From Fidelibacterota bacterium UBA2986 (GTDB lineage Bacteria; Fidelibacterota; Marinisomatia; Marinisomatales; AB-629-J13): a DNA stretch of 64,000 nucleotides. The stretch is taken from the NCBI GenBank assembly GCA_002346675.1, contig DEAI01000011.1, forward strand, positions 199,530 to 263,529, given 5' to 3'. Below are positions 8,187 through 17,243 of this stretch, piece after piece. Below the pieces are notes generated by a model that made no database searches, was not told the DNA's origin, and worked only from the letters and a program-made list of their open reading frames with translations. A program made the translations under genes and the position numbers. Within the stretch, counting starts at the first letter, position 1, and each line of letters opens with the position of its first letter.

Positions 8187-9791
8187 ATGAAATTTAAGAA
8201 AACAGCTTTGATTGTTCTGTTTGGTTTTTCGCTATTGATGGTACCAATATATCAGTCAGCTTATAGTCAAGGACAAAATGTCTATGGGGCCATTAAGCTG
8301 AAGATGCAGGTTCTCACTCAAATCATGAACTATATTAATGAGCTGCATTTTGAGAAAGCAGATTTAGGAAAATTAATGGACGGTGCCTTTGAGGGAATAA
8401 TGAAAAAACTAGATCCCCACTCCGTTTATATTCCACCAAAAGAACTTGAAGATATAGACGAAAAGTTTAAGGGAAAGTTTCAGGGAATAGGTATTGAATT
8501 TGACATTTTAAATGGCTATATCACCGTCATTACTCCAGTGGCAGATAGCCCTTCTGAGCGCGTAGGGCTACAGCCCGGAGATCAAATTATTGAAATTAAT
8601 GGTGAGGATGCCTACGAAATAACAAAGGATGAAGTATTTAAAAAACTAAGAGGAAAGAAGGGGACATCAGTAAACGTTACCATCAGACGAATTGGAGAAC
8701 CAAAGCCATTTATTGTAAATATAACTAGAGACAATATACCTATTTATAGTGTGTGGGCAGAAACCATGGTTGACGACTCCACAGGGTATATTCGACTTAC
8801 AAGGTTTTCCGCGTCTACCAGTAAAGAGGTAGAAAAAGCAATAAACCAGTTAAAGGAGAGAGGAATGAAAAGACTTCTTCTTGATCTCAGAAATAACAGT
8901 GGAGGGTATCTTGAGCAGGCCGCGGGGATAGCGGACCTGTTTATTGTAAAAAGAGACACACTGGTGTATACTAAAGGAAAAAACGCTAGAGCGAGACAGA
9001 TTTTTTTAGCAGACCCACAAAAAGGGGGAGATGATATACCGCTTATTGTTTTAGTAAACCGCGGAAGCGCAAGCGCAAGCGAAATTGTTTCAGGGGCAGT
9101 TCAAGATTTAGATAGAGGGCTAGTGGTTGGAGAAACAACCTTTGGAAAAGGGTTAGTTCAAAAACAAATACCACTAAAAGATGGCTCCGCGATTCGAATT
9201 ACGACATCTAGATATTTTACACCAAGCGGGAGGCTTATTCAGCGCCCCTACGAAGAGGGAAAAGATAGAGCATATTATCTTGAGCTATATTCAGCAAACA
9301 GAGAATCAATATTAGACTCCCTTAAAGAAACGAGACCTAAATATAAAACCAGAAAAGGCAGAACGGTCTATGGGGGTGGGGGGATAACTCCCGACAAATA
9401 TATTCCCTATGAATCAAAAATAAGCAACTCTGTACAAAAAGTTTTAGGAAACTCAAAGCGGCCACTGTTCAATTGGGCATCAACATTTACCGCAAGCCAA
9501 AATTCTAACAGCCAGTTTTCAAACTATAAAAATTTCAAAAAAAACTGGAAACTCTCCTCCGACCAACTTTTTAGTTTTATTGAATTTCTTGAAACAGAAA
9601 ATATGGGCCCTGATTCATCTTTTACAAAAACGGACAAGGAAATATTAATGTTAAGAATCAAAGCTGAAATAGCGGGAGTTGTTTGGGGGAGAGACGAGGC
9701 GGTTGGTATTAGGCTGATGGAGGACAACCAGGTTCAAGAGGGAATAAAATATTTTGATGAAGCTTCGGTTTTCATCAATCATTCTTTTTAA
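8187..9791 (+). CDS. Carboxy-terminal processing protease (S41A, CtpA/Prc type)
   Basis: Periplasmic serine protease that trims or degrades proteins from the C-terminus. An N-terminal signal anchor (about residues 5-27) is followed by a PDZ domain (about 97-180, with GIEFDILNG and GLQPGDQIIEING) and the S41 catalytic domain. The Ser/Lys dyad is Ser296 in GSASASEIV and Lys321 in TFGKGLVQ, 25 residues apart as in E. coli Prc. Of 534 residues, the last ~130 form a family-typical helical extension. It is transcribed alone; exbB starts 81 nt downstream with its own ribosome-binding site. Confidence 0.95.
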   Translation: MKFKKTALIVLFGFSLLMVPIYQSAYSQGQNVYGAIKLKMQVLTQIMNYINELHFEKADLGKLMDGAFEGIMKKLDPHSVYIPPKELEDIDEKFKGKFQGIGIEFDILNGYITVITPVADSPSERVGLQPGDQIIEINGEDAYEITKDEVFKKLRGKKGTSVNVTIRRIGEPKPFIVNITRDNIPIYSVWAETMVDDSTGYIRLTRFSASTSKEVEKAINQLKERGMKRLLLDLRNNSGGYLEQAAGIADLFIVKRDTLVYTKGKNARARQIFLADPQKGGDDIPLIVLVNRGSASASEIVSGAVQDLDRGLVVGETTFGKGLVQKQIPLKDGSAIRITTSRYFTPSGRLIQRPYEEGKDRAYYLELYSANRESILDSLKETRPKYKTRKGRTVYGGGGITPDKYIPYESKISNSVQKVLGNSKRPLFNWASTFTASQNSNSQFSNYKNFKKNWKLSSDQLFSFIEFLETENMGPDSSFTKTDKEILMLRIKAEIAGVVWGRDEAVGIRLMEDNQVQEGIKYFDEASVFINHSF

Positions 9792-9872
9792 ATTAGAATT
9801 CTGTATGTTAATAGTTTTCGTACAACTAGGTATAATTTTGAATATATTTATTAACAAAATTTGGAGGTATAA

Positions 9873-10490
9873 ATGGTAGAGTATTTTGTTAACGGTGGAC
9901 CGTTTATGTGGCCCATCTTAATATCGCTGATTTTTGGATTGTGTTTTGTTCTTGAGAGACTATATTCTCTTTTGATGTCTTCAGTAAACACAAAAAAATT
10001 CTTTGAAGAAATATCAGAAACCTTAGACTCTAGCGGCGAAAAGGCTGCACTCGACCTTTGTGAGACAACACGAGGGCCTGTTGCTGCAATTTTTCGTGCC
10101 GGACTTTCGAAAAAAGATAGAGGGCTGGAAGAGGTGGAAAAAGCTATTCAAAACGCAGGACCAGTAGAGATGGCTTTTTTGGAAAGAAACATGATTTGGT
10201 TAAATGCCGTTATAACAATTGCACCAATGATAGGGTTTACTGGAACAGTAGTAGGAATGATTGCAGCTTTTGATGCTATCAAAGCGGCCAATGATATATC
10301 TCCCGCGGTAGTTGCAGGGGGAATTTCTCAAGCGCTACTAACAACAGCTTTTGGGTTAATTACAGCAATGATTATTCAAATATTTCAAAATATTTTTGTT
10401 AATAGAATTGATGGGTTAATTCTAGACATGGAAGAGCACTCCGTAAAGCTTGTAGACCACCTCTATGAGCTAGAAACAAAAAACAAATAG
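9873..10490 (+). CDS. exbB: ExbB/TolQ-type proton channel subunit
   Basis: A 205-residue MotA/TolQ/ExbB-family inner-membrane protein that, with ExbD, forms the motor energising TonB. Three membrane segments are visible: residues about 11-33, 107-132 and 148-178. The conserved channel motifs GFTGTVVGM and LLTTAFGL carry the pore threonines. A strong GGAGG ribosome-binding site lies 6 nt before the ATG. It is first in the exbB-exbD-exbD-tonB operon, which together presumably energises TonB-dependent receptors such as the SusC homologue at 42982-46107. Confidence 0.93.
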   Translation: MVEYFVNGGPFMWPILISLIFGLCFVLERLYSLLMSSVNTKKFFEEISETLDSSGEKAALDLCETTRGPVAAIFRAGLSKKDRGLEEVEKAIQNAGPVEMAFLERNMIWLNAVITIAPMIGFTGTVVGMIAAFDAIKAANDISPAVVAGGISQALLTTAFGLITAMIIQIFQNIFVNRIDGLILDMEEHSVKLVDHLYELETKNK

Positions 10491-10502
10491 CCTAAGAACA
10501 CA

Positions 10503-10901
10503 ATGGCTCTGACAAAGAGACGGCTTAAGGGCGGGGAAATACCCACCTCTTCTATGGCAGATATAGCATTTCTGCTTCTTATTTTCTTCCTCGTAACAAC
10601 AACCATAGATATGGACAAGGGATTGGGAATCGTTCTTCCTCCAGAAGGGGATACCATTGAAATTAGAAAAAAGAACATTCTTAACTGTCTTATTAACTCT
10701 CAGGGTAAGGTTTTATTGGGAGGAGAGCCTGTCGAGACAAAAAACATTAACAGAGCCATTAAAGAGAGGCTAAGAGAAAACGAAAAGCTAATAATTTCGG
10801 TAAAATCTCACGAAAGAACACGCTATAAAGATTATGTAGCTGTAATTGATCAACTTAAAATTGCAAACGCGACAAGAATATCAATAGCAGAAACTGACTA
10901 A
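10503..10901 (+). CDS. exbD: ExbD/TolR family protein, first copy
   Basis: A 132-residue ExbD: a short cytoplasmic N-terminus, one membrane helix (about 18-36) with the essential proton-carrying Asp at position 20 (SMADIAFLLLIFFLV), and a periplasmic domain. It begins 12 nt after exbB, and its TAA overlaps the next ATG by one base (TAATG), indicating coupling. It is clearly different in sequence from the second ExbD, so this is an old paralogue pair rather than a recent duplication. Confidence 0.94.
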   Translation: MALTKRRLKGGEIPTSSMADIAFLLLIFFLVTTTIDMDKGLGIVLPPEGDTIEIRKKNILNCLINSQGKVLLGGEPVETKNINRAIKERLRENEKLIISVKSHERTRYKDYVAVIDQLKIANATRISIAETD

Positions 10902-11311
10902 TGAAGTTTTCAAAAAAAATAAAGCTAAACTCAGATATTCCTACCGCGTCTATGCCTGACATTATTTTTATGCTTCTCATTTTTTTTATGGTTACAACAG
11001 TTCTTAGGGAGTATTCTGGACTGCCAATCAACTTACCTAAGGCAAAGAGAATTGAAAAATTAAAATCAAAAAGACATACAACTCATATATGGGTATCAAA
11101 AGAGGGATTGATTTCAATAGAAGATAAATTATATCCAGTTGATGATGTGCGTCATATCATGTATGAAAAACGATCAACTAACCCTCAAATTGTTACATCT
11201 TTGAAAGCGGACGAAGAGGCAAGAATGGGGCTGGTTTCTGGAATACATAATGAGCTTAGAAAGGCAGACGCTTTAAAGCTCAACTATTCAACAAAAACTG
11301 CTGTTGATTGA
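10901..11311 (+). CDS. exbD: ExbD/TolR family protein, second copy
   Basis: A 136-residue ExbD paralogue. The membrane segment IIFMLLIFFMV follows Asp20 of SMPD, the same position as in the first copy. The periplasmic part differs. Paired ExbD genes downstream of one ExbB are common in Bacteroidota-type TonB operons. Its stop overlaps the tonB ATG (TGATG). The two ExbDs could form a mixed dimer inside the ExbB pentamer, but that is inference. Confidence 0.93.
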   Translation: MKFSKKIKLNSDIPTASMPDIIFMLLIFFMVTTVLREYSGLPINLPKAKRIEKLKSKRHTTHIWVSKEGLISIEDKLYPVDDVRHIMYEKRSTNPQIVTSLKADEEARMGLVSGIHNELRKADALKLNYSTKTAVD

Positions 11312-11937
11312 TGCAAACTGCCGAACATACTGGATCTTTAAGGACAACCTACCCCCTTATAGTAAGGGTTATGGCACTTTTGTCTGTGTTTATTCTAGTT
11401 TTTATGTTTTTGTTGTTTCCCCGGTTTGGTGGAAAGCTGGTTTTAGAGGAGCAGGCACAGATAATTATAGAGCAGATTGAGATACCACAGACCCAACAGA
11501 TAAATCGCCCACCTCCGCCCGCTAGGCCGTCAATTCCAATAGAATCTGAGAGTGAGGATATATCTGAAGACCTTACGATGGACGAACTAGACCTTGAAAG
11601 TTTTGAGGCCTGGGACGCACCCCCTCCCCCACCAGAAGGGCCTCAGGTTAAGTTTATTCCATATGATGACCCACCAGTTCCCAAAACTCCAATTAGACCA
11701 GAATATCCTGAGATTGCGCAGGAAGCGGGAATTGAGGGGACTGTTTATGTTCAGGCCTTTATTGACGAAAGAGGAAGAGTAAAAGAGGTGTTGATAGCAA
11801 AAGGCATTCCAAACACAGGGCTTAATGAGGCCGCAATGGAGGCAATTCGAAAAACTCGATTTAACCCTGCAAAACAAAGAGAGAGAGCGGTGGGGGTTTG
11901 GATATCTATTCCAGTTAACTTCAAACTGAAAAACTAA
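11311..11937 (+). CDS. tonB: TonB family energy-transducing protein
   Basis: Spans the periplasm and passes energy from ExbB/ExbD to outer-membrane receptors. The ATG at 11311 overlaps the exbD stop (TGATG) and is preferred to the in-frame TTG three bases earlier, giving 208 residues. One N-terminal membrane helix (about 16-37) is followed by a proline-rich linker (NRPPPPARP, PPPPPEGPQ) and a C-terminal TonB domain (about 128-208). That domain has the conserved PEYPEIAQEAGIEGTV and TRFNPAKQRERAVGVW. Last gene of the operon. Confidence 0.95.
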   Translation: MQTAEHTGSLRTTYPLIVRVMALLSVFILVFMFLLFPRFGGKLVLEEQAQIIIEQIEIPQTQQINRPPPPARPSIPIESESEDISEDLTMDELDLESFEAWDAPPPPPEGPQVKFIPYDDPPVPKTPIRPEYPEIAQEAGIEGTVYVQAFIDERGRVKEVLIAKGIPNTGLNEAAMEAIRKTRFNPAKQRERAVGVWISIPVNFKLKN

Positions 11938-12020
11938 ACTTTCTTTTTGGGAGGCCTGTTTTTAAAAGAGAAGAGAGTTTTCTCAATATAAAAAAACAGG
12001 GAATAACTTTAAAACGCTAG

Positions 12021-12051
12021 GCGACAAAAGACAATCTATAGCGCTTGTCGC
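12021..12051. terminator. Possible hairpin between convergent tonB and sdhB
   Basis: GCGACAA (12021-12027) and TTGTCGC (12045-12051) form a 7-bp stem with a 17-nt loop in the 119-bp gap between convergent tonB and sdhB. There is no good U-tract on either side, so it is at best a weak bidirectional terminator. Confidence 0.3.
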
Positions 12052-12056
12052 TTGGT

Positions 12057-12794
12057 TTAAAAACTAGCCCTCACGAACTCTCGGTTTAGACGGGCTATAT
12101 TCACAATAGATATTTCTTTAGGGCACTCTACCTCACAGGCTGAGGTATTAGTGCAGTTTCCAAAACCCTCTGTGTCCATTTGTTTTACCATATTTTTTGC
12201 CCGAGAGGCTCTCTCTACCTGCCCCTGAGGCAAAAGCGCATATTGTGAAACCTTTGCGCCCACAAAAAGCATAGCAGAGGAGTTTTTACATGCAGCAACA
12301 CATGCGCCGCAACCTATACAGGCTGCAGCGTCAAAGGAAAGGTCAGCATTCTTTTTTGAAACAGGAAGAGTGTTTGCATCTGGGACTCCACCAGTACTGA
12401 CAGAAACATACCCTCCGGCTTCCATTATTCTATCGAACCCTTTTCGGTCTACAACCAAATCTCGTATTACGGGGAACGCTGCAGCCCTCCAAGGCTCTAC
12501 AATCAAAACATCACCATCTTTAAAGCTGCGCATGTGTAATTGGCAGCTGGTGGTTCCGCTTAGGGGACCATGAGCTCTACCGTTAATCATAACACCACAT
12601 GTTCCGCAGATTCCCTCACGGCAGTCGTGGTCAAAAGATATAGGATCTTTTCCCTCGAGAATAAGTTGATTGTTGAGCATATCCAACATTTCAAAGAAGG
12701 ACATATCCTCAGATACATTATCAACACTATAAGACTCAAATCGTCCCTCTGCATTGCGATGATTTTGGCGCCATGCTTGAACGGTAATTTTCAT
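12057..12794 (-). CDS. sdhB: Succinate dehydrogenase / fumarate reductase iron-sulfur subunit
   Basis: Carries electrons from SdhA to the membrane subunit. The N-terminal [2Fe-2S] ligands are Cys58, Cys63, Cys66 and Cys84. The C-terminal clusters use CIGCGACVAAC (Cys159/162/165/169) and Cys214/220/224. The 245 residues and this motif spacing match the type found with single-subunit cytochrome b558 SdhC. The ATG at 12794 overlaps the sdhA stop (TAATG). Last gene of sdhCAB. The direction of the reaction in vivo cannot be read from sequence. Confidence 0.96.
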   Translation of the reverse strand: MKITVQAWRQNHRNAEGRFESYSVDNVSEDMSFFEMLDMLNNQLILEGKDPISFDHDCREGICGTCGVMINGRAHGPLSGTTSCQLHMRSFKDGDVLIVEPWRAAAFPVIRDLVVDRKGFDRIMEAGGYVSVSTGGVPDANTLPVSKKNADLSFDAAACIGCGACVAACKNSSAMLFVGAKVSQYALLPQGQVERASRAKNMVKQMDTEGFGNCTNTSACEVECPKEISIVNIARLNREFVRASF

Positions 12795-14707
12795 TATTTA
12801 TAACTCCTTGTAGTCAGGTCTACTTCTTCAAAATCGAGCTCCTCTTTATGGAGCTTTGGAACAGAATCGCTTCCTTTGTGTTCCCAGGCGGCCGCATAAG
12901 AAAACGACTCATCATTTCTTTTTGCTTCATTTTCTTCGGTTTGATATTCTTCACGAAAATGCCCTCCGCAGGATTCTTCCCTGTGCAGGGCATCTCTTGC
13001 CATAAGCTCCCCTAGCTCTAAAAAATCTGCCAGACGACTGGCTTTTTCAAGCTCGGGATTGTATTCATTCATATCGCCAGGAACGTGAACACTTTTCCAA
13101 AAGTCTTCTTTAAGTTTCGGGATAAGCTCAAGAGCTTTTTTTAACCCTACCTTGTTGCGCGCCATACCTACATGTTCCCACATAATTTTCCCTAATTCTT
13201 TATGAATATCGTCCACAGTTTTTGAGCCTTTTATAGATAACATTTTTTCTAGATTTTCTTTTACAACCTTTTCAGCTCTAAGGAAGTGATCATCTGATGT
13301 TTTAACTGTACACATTTTCTCTCTTGCAAGATAATCTCCAATAGTATATGGTATAATAAAATATCCATCTGCGAGACCCTGCATAAGAGCGCTGGCTCCT
13401 AACCTATTGGCTCCATGGTCAGAAAAATTAGCTTCACCGAGAACGTGTAAACCGGGGACGGATGACATAAGGTTATAGTCCACCCAGAGTCCACCCATGG
13501 TATAATGTACTGCGGGATATATTTTCATAGGGGTTTCATAGGGGTTTTCACCTGTAATCTGACGGTACATATCAAAAAGATTTCCATATTTTTCTGAGAC
13601 CCACTCCTTTCCTTTACGGCTGATTACATCTTCAAAATCTAAATAGACGGACAGCTTTGTGGCCCCGACACCATGACCTTTGTCACACATTTCTTTTGCC
13701 CTGCGTGAGGCTACGTCGCGGGGCACTAAATTTCCAAAAGAGGGATACAGACGCTCTAGGTAATAGTCTCTATCTTCTTCAGGAATATCGTTAGGGTTTC
13801 GATAGTCACCGGCCTTTTTAGGAACCCAGACCCGGCCATCATTTCTTAAGCTTTCGCTCATAAGGGTAAGTTTTGACTGATGTTCGCTGGAAACGGGGAT
13901 GCATGTAGGGTGAATCTGTGTAAAACAGGGGTTCGCAAAGTATGCACCCTGTTTGTGTGCCCGCCAAGATGCCGTAACATTAGATGCCATCGCATTAGTA
14001 GAAAGAAAAAACACATTTCCATAGCCACCTGTTGCTAGAATTACAGCATCCGCAGAGTGAGAACAAATTTCTCCTGTCTCCAGGTTTCTAGTTACAATTC
14101 CTCGGGCCCTACCCTCTACTTTTACAATATCTAACATATCATGACGGGGATAAAAGGCGACCTTTCCTGCGTTCATCTGTCTAACCAAAGCAGAATAAAC
14201 ACCTAACAACAGCTGCTGCCCTGTTTGTCCTCGGGCATAAAAAGTACGGGACACTTGGGCACCGCCGAAAGAGCGGTTGTCTAACAGACCACCATATTCC
14301 CTGGCAAACGGAACACCCTGCGCTACACACTGATCGATGATATTACTACTAACCTCTGCTAGACGATAGACGTTGGCCTCTCTGGCTCGGTAGTCACCGC
14401 CCTTGATTGTATCATAAAACAGGCGATAAACGCTGTCTCCGTCGTTTGGATAGTTTTTTGCTGCGTTGATTCCTCCTTGAGCTGCAATACTGTGAGCGCG
14501 ACGAGGAGATTCATGATAAGAGAAAGCCTTCACATTATAACCCAGTTCTGCTAGGGTTGCGGCAGCGGACCCCCCAGCCAACCCAGTTCCAACAACAATA
14601 ATATCATATTTTCGTTTATTAGAGGGATTAACAAGCTTCATAGAAAACTTATGATTGCTCCACTTTTTAGAAATGGGTCCTTTAGGGGTTTTCGAATTAA
14701 GACTCAC
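12794..14707 (-). CDS. sdhA: Succinate dehydrogenase / fumarate reductase flavoprotein subunit
   Basis: Catalytic subunit of complex II, 637 residues. The FAD motif VVGTGLAGGSAA lies at 38-49. The covalent-FAD histidine is probably His72 in AHSIAAQGGINA. Substrate-binding and active-site segments include HPTCIPVSSEHQS, HYTMGGLWVDY, GASALMQGLADG and REESCGGHFREEYQ. The ~30-residue extension before the Rossmann fold may be real, or Met23 may be the start; ATG at 14707 is the first start after the sdhC stop. sdhC ends 9 nt upstream and sdhB overlaps downstream. Confidence 0.97.
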   Translation of the reverse strand: MSLNSKTPKGPISKKWSNHKFSMKLVNPSNKRKYDIIVVGTGLAGGSAAATLAELGYNVKAFSYHESPRRAHSIAAQGGINAAKNYPNDGDSVYRLFYDTIKGGDYRAREANVYRLAEVSSNIIDQCVAQGVPFAREYGGLLDNRSFGGAQVSRTFYARGQTGQQLLLGVYSALVRQMNAGKVAFYPRHDMLDIVKVEGRARGIVTRNLETGEICSHSADAVILATGGYGNVFFLSTNAMASNVTASWRAHKQGAYFANPCFTQIHPTCIPVSSEHQSKLTLMSESLRNDGRVWVPKKAGDYRNPNDIPEEDRDYYLERLYPSFGNLVPRDVASRRAKEMCDKGHGVGATKLSVYLDFEDVISRKGKEWVSEKYGNLFDMYRQITGENPYETPMKIYPAVHYTMGGLWVDYNLMSSVPGLHVLGEANFSDHGANRLGASALMQGLADGYFIIPYTIGDYLAREKMCTVKTSDDHFLRAEKVVKENLEKMLSIKGSKTVDDIHKELGKIMWEHVGMARNKVGLKKALELIPKLKEDFWKSVHVPGDMNEYNPELEKASRLADFLELGELMARDALHREESCGGHFREEYQTEENEAKRNDESFSYAAAWEHKGSDSVPKLHKEELDFEEVDLTTRSYK

Positions 14708-14716
14708 AATAATTTA

Positions 14717-15379
14717 TTATTTAATAAACCCGAAATACAGCGGAATTGAAACAAAACCAAGGGGAATGATAAGCCAAAAAAGAACAGAGACCTTTTCTAT
14801 GGCTCCTTTATAGCGAGACTCTCCCAAACCAAAGGTCTGAAAGGCAGACTGAAATCCATGGCGTAAATGTATAGCCAACAACAAGAGAGCTATAATATAG
14901 AACAAAGCAATAGCAGGGTTTTTATAGCCAACAGAGCTATTTACAACAATCTCATAGAAGCCCGTATCATTGCCTTGTTTTTTTTGAAAACTCCACCAAA
15001 AAGTTTGAAGATGGAAAACAAGAAAGATAAAAATAACGCTTCCAGAAACAGCCATAGTTCTGCTGTAAAACTTAGAAGTTGAACTTCCTGGAGACACTCG
15101 GTATGGTTGGGGCTTTGCTTTTCTGTTTTCCAGAGTAACCTGGATTCCCGAAAAAATATGACAAATGAAAATTAAAACAAGGACTACCTCGGCAATTCGA
15201 ATAAGGGGCTTTATAGACCTTAAGGAAAGAACATAGTTATTAAACATTTCAGCACCACCAAACAGCATAAGGTTTCCAGCTAAATGCGTGATAAGAAAAA
15301 AAACCAGCATTATGCCGGTGACCGCCATAAGAAACTTTTTTCCGATGGAAGTTTGAAAAAACTGAATGAGCCAGGTCAT
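14717..15379 (-). CDS. sdhC: Succinate dehydrogenase cytochrome b558 subunit
   Basis: Membrane anchor and quinone-reactive subunit, 220 residues with five predicted membrane helices (about 14-36, 55-75, 100-128, 155-172, 195-217). Histidines in the helices (LITHLAGN, FICHIFSG, FLVFHLQTFWW, AIHLRHGFQSAF) fit the two-haem b558 family found in Bacillus and Bacteroidota. The gene leads the sdhC-sdhA-sdhB operon, with its promoter presumably in the 112 bp upstream. Confidence 0.93.
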   Translation of the reverse strand: MTWLIQFFQTSIGKKFLMAVTGIMLVFFLITHLAGNLMLFGGAEMFNNYVLSLRSIKPLIRIAEVVLVLIFICHIFSGIQVTLENRKAKPQPYRVSPGSSTSKFYSRTMAVSGSVIFIFLVFHLQTFWWSFQKKQGNDTGFYEIVVNSSVGYKNPAIALFYIIALLLLAIHLRHGFQSAFQTFGLGESRYKGAIEKVSVLFWLIIPLGFVSIPLYFGFIK

Positions 15380-15491
15380 ATTTATATTATATTGAAACTA
15401 TCATTCCCAAAAAAGTGCTCGCCACAATAATAATTAGATTACATAGTATATAGAAATTAACTAAAAACAACAGCCAAACGAAAGAAGAGCG

Positions 15492-15908
15492 TTATATCCT
15501 TCCCGCTAAAACAGCCCCCAGGTGTGATCCATAAAACAGAAAAACAATGGCCAAACCTCCAAGCATAAAATATAAAACAAGCGCCCACCTAGTGTCTGGT
15601 AGTTTTTTTTCAAACTTGAGTCTTAAAGCAAACATTACAACAAAAAGTAATATTGATATAATTTGTAAAGAACCGTGAGATTTAAAAACAGGAAAGGGGT
15701 TTTCAAAATGACCATAGTTCCAATCTGCTATAAACCCAGAGAGAACAGAAAAAGAAGAAGCAAGAATTCCCGAAAAAAGATTCCACCACCCTGCGGTTTC
15801 AAGGCCTCTTTTCTTTAGGACAAGGGATAAACCATCAAAAAGATATCCAACAGAAAGAAGAGCGATGGGAAAATGAACCACTAAAGGGTGTATATCGGTT
15901 ATTTCCAT
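15492..15908 (-). CDS. DUF2231 small membrane protein
   Basis: A 138-residue protein with four hydrophobic segments. It starts with the DUF2231 hallmark HPLVVHFPIALL (residues 7-18), and further histidines (YGHFE, KSHGS, GSHLGA) could bind a cofactor or metal. Relatives are small integral membrane proteins of unknown role, sometimes beside respiratory or c-type cytochrome genes. The sdhCAB operon lies just downstream, but the 112-bp gap argues for separate transcription. Confidence 0.75.
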   Translation of the reverse strand: MEITDIHPLVVHFPIALLSVGYLFDGLSLVLKKRGLETAGWWNLFSGILASSFSVLSGFIADWNYGHFENPFPVFKSHGSLQIISILLFVVMFALRLKFEKKLPDTRWALVLYFMLGGLAIVFLFYGSHLGAVLAGRI

Positions 15909-15935
15909 TTTATAGCACCGAAAATCAACAAACAG

Positions 15936-16397
15936 TTAAAGGTTATCATACTTTTTTATTTTTATAGATCCATAGATACTCACAATCAACAAAAAAGTAA
16001 TAATATGTGTTAACCATATAAACGGGGTGGTTGGTATAAAAGAAAACTCAACATAATAAATACCAGCCACAACAAACAAAAGAGCAGAATGGAGGCTGTT
16101 TCTTGCTAGCGCTGTTCCCATTTTAGTAACTAAAACATAGAGAACAATTAAAAAACCAACAGAGCCAAGCCATAAACCAAAAAACCTATAAAGTAGAGAC
16201 AGGTAGAGATGTAACTCGCTGTTTATACCTTTGCTTAACAGGTCTTTGAAGGAGACAGTTAAAAGCAGTTCGTTTGCCTTTTTATCTAAAAGCCAGGGTT
16301 CCCCGATTGTAAAATATGTTATTCCAACTGCTAGAGCAATTAATCCAACTAAAAATATAGGTACCCAAACCAAATTATGATATTGTCTGCCATTCAT
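15936..16397 (-). CDS. Unrecognised four-helix membrane protein
   Basis: A 153-residue hydrophobic protein I do not recognise. Four membrane helices are apparent (about 10-30, 65-88, 100-117, 122-143). A polar periplasmic or cytoplasmic loop (about 31-62) lies after the first. It sits 27 nt upstream of the DUF2231 gene and 21 nt downstream of the HAD gene, all leftward, so it may belong to the run from 23.3 to 15.5 kb. No catalytic motif is visible. Confidence 0.7.
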   Translation of the reverse strand: MNGRQYHNLVWVPIFLVGLIALAVGITYFTIGEPWLLDKKANELLLTVSFKDLLSKGINSELHLYLSLLYRFFGLWLGSVGFLIVLYVLVTKMGTALARNSLHSALLFVVAGIYYVEFSFIPTTPFIWLTHIITFLLIVSIYGSIKIKKYDNL

Positions 16398-16418
16398 TGC
16401 CTAAACTTAATAATGTAT

Positions 16419-17204
16419 TTAAAGAAAAACCCTAAGTTCTGCAATTGAATCTATGATAGCGTCTGGCACAATGTCTGACTGCTCTAAAATATCCTGATCA
16501 TACTTTCCGGTTTTAACCAAAACCGATTTTATTCCGACGGCCTGTGCCCCCCCTATATCGTTTATCAGGTCATCCCCTATCATCGTAACACACTGGGGTG
16601 GTAGCTGTAGGTCCGATAGGGCAGCACAAAAGAAATCTTTGTTTGGTTTTCCCAGAGAGATTGCTTTTTTCCCTGTTACATATTCCAGTCCCGCAACAAT
16701 TGCACCAATATCCATATCTAGCCCCCCACTCACCTTAAAGTATTTTCCCTTATGCAGAGCCAGCAACTCAGCTCCTCGCATAATATAGCGGAAGGCCCGG
16801 TTAATATCATTATATGTCCAATTGTGCCCCCGGTCGCCTATGACCACCCAGCTTGGCTCGTCTCTTTCACAATCAAACCGACGGTAGTCTTCCATAAGCT
16901 CGTCGCTGATGAGCAAATGACATTTTGGAGATCCAAGTGAGTCTAAATATATTTCTCCAGCCCTACCAGCGCTTATAATTTCATCTTCTTTTATATCTAA
17001 ACCAAGATTGCCTAGTTTTTCTGTCAGCTGTTTTCGTGTTTTTGAGGTGGTATTAGTAATAAAACGAAACGGAAAGTTTTTTTTACGTAGCTGTGATATT
17101 ATTTCTGCCCCCCCCTGAATAAGCTTTTCGGAAATATAAAACACTCCATCTAGGTCCAACAGGAATGCTTTTTGTTTCAATGATTTGCTTTTCACAACCA
17201 ACAC
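16419..17204 (-). CDS. HAD-superfamily IIA phosphatase, NagD/LHPP-like
   Basis: Phosphatase of the HAD IIA group, 261 residues. Motif I is LLDLDGVFY with Asp17 and Asp19. Motif II is ITNTTSK (49-55). The cap domain sits between motifs II and III, then GKPNKDFF and motif IV GDDLINDIGGA appear. The set resembles phospholysine/phosphohistidine phosphatase (LHPP) and NagD relatives; the substrate is unknown. The start is GTG at 17204. A 39-nt gap separates it from the glutamine-amidotransferase-like gene upstream. Confidence 0.85.
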   Translation of the reverse strand: MLVVKSKSLKQKAFLLDLDGVFYISEKLIQGGAEIISQLRKKNFPFRFITNTTSKTRKQLTEKLGNLGLDIKEDEIISAGRAGEIYLDSLGSPKCHLLISDELMEDYRRFDCERDEPSWVVIGDRGHNWTYNDINRAFRYIMRGAELLALHKGKYFKVSGGLDMDIGAIVAGLEYVTGKKAISLGKPNKDFFCAALSDLQLPPQCVTMIGDDLINDIGGAQAVGIKSVLVKTGKYDQDILEQSDIVPDAIIDSIAELRVFL

Positions 17205-17243
17205 ACTACCTTTATAAAAACAAGAATAATAAACATATTAAGA

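Noticed and set aside
10503..11311. Tandem exbD genes as an assembly duplication
   Set aside because: The two proteins differ over most of their length, so they are genuine paralogues.
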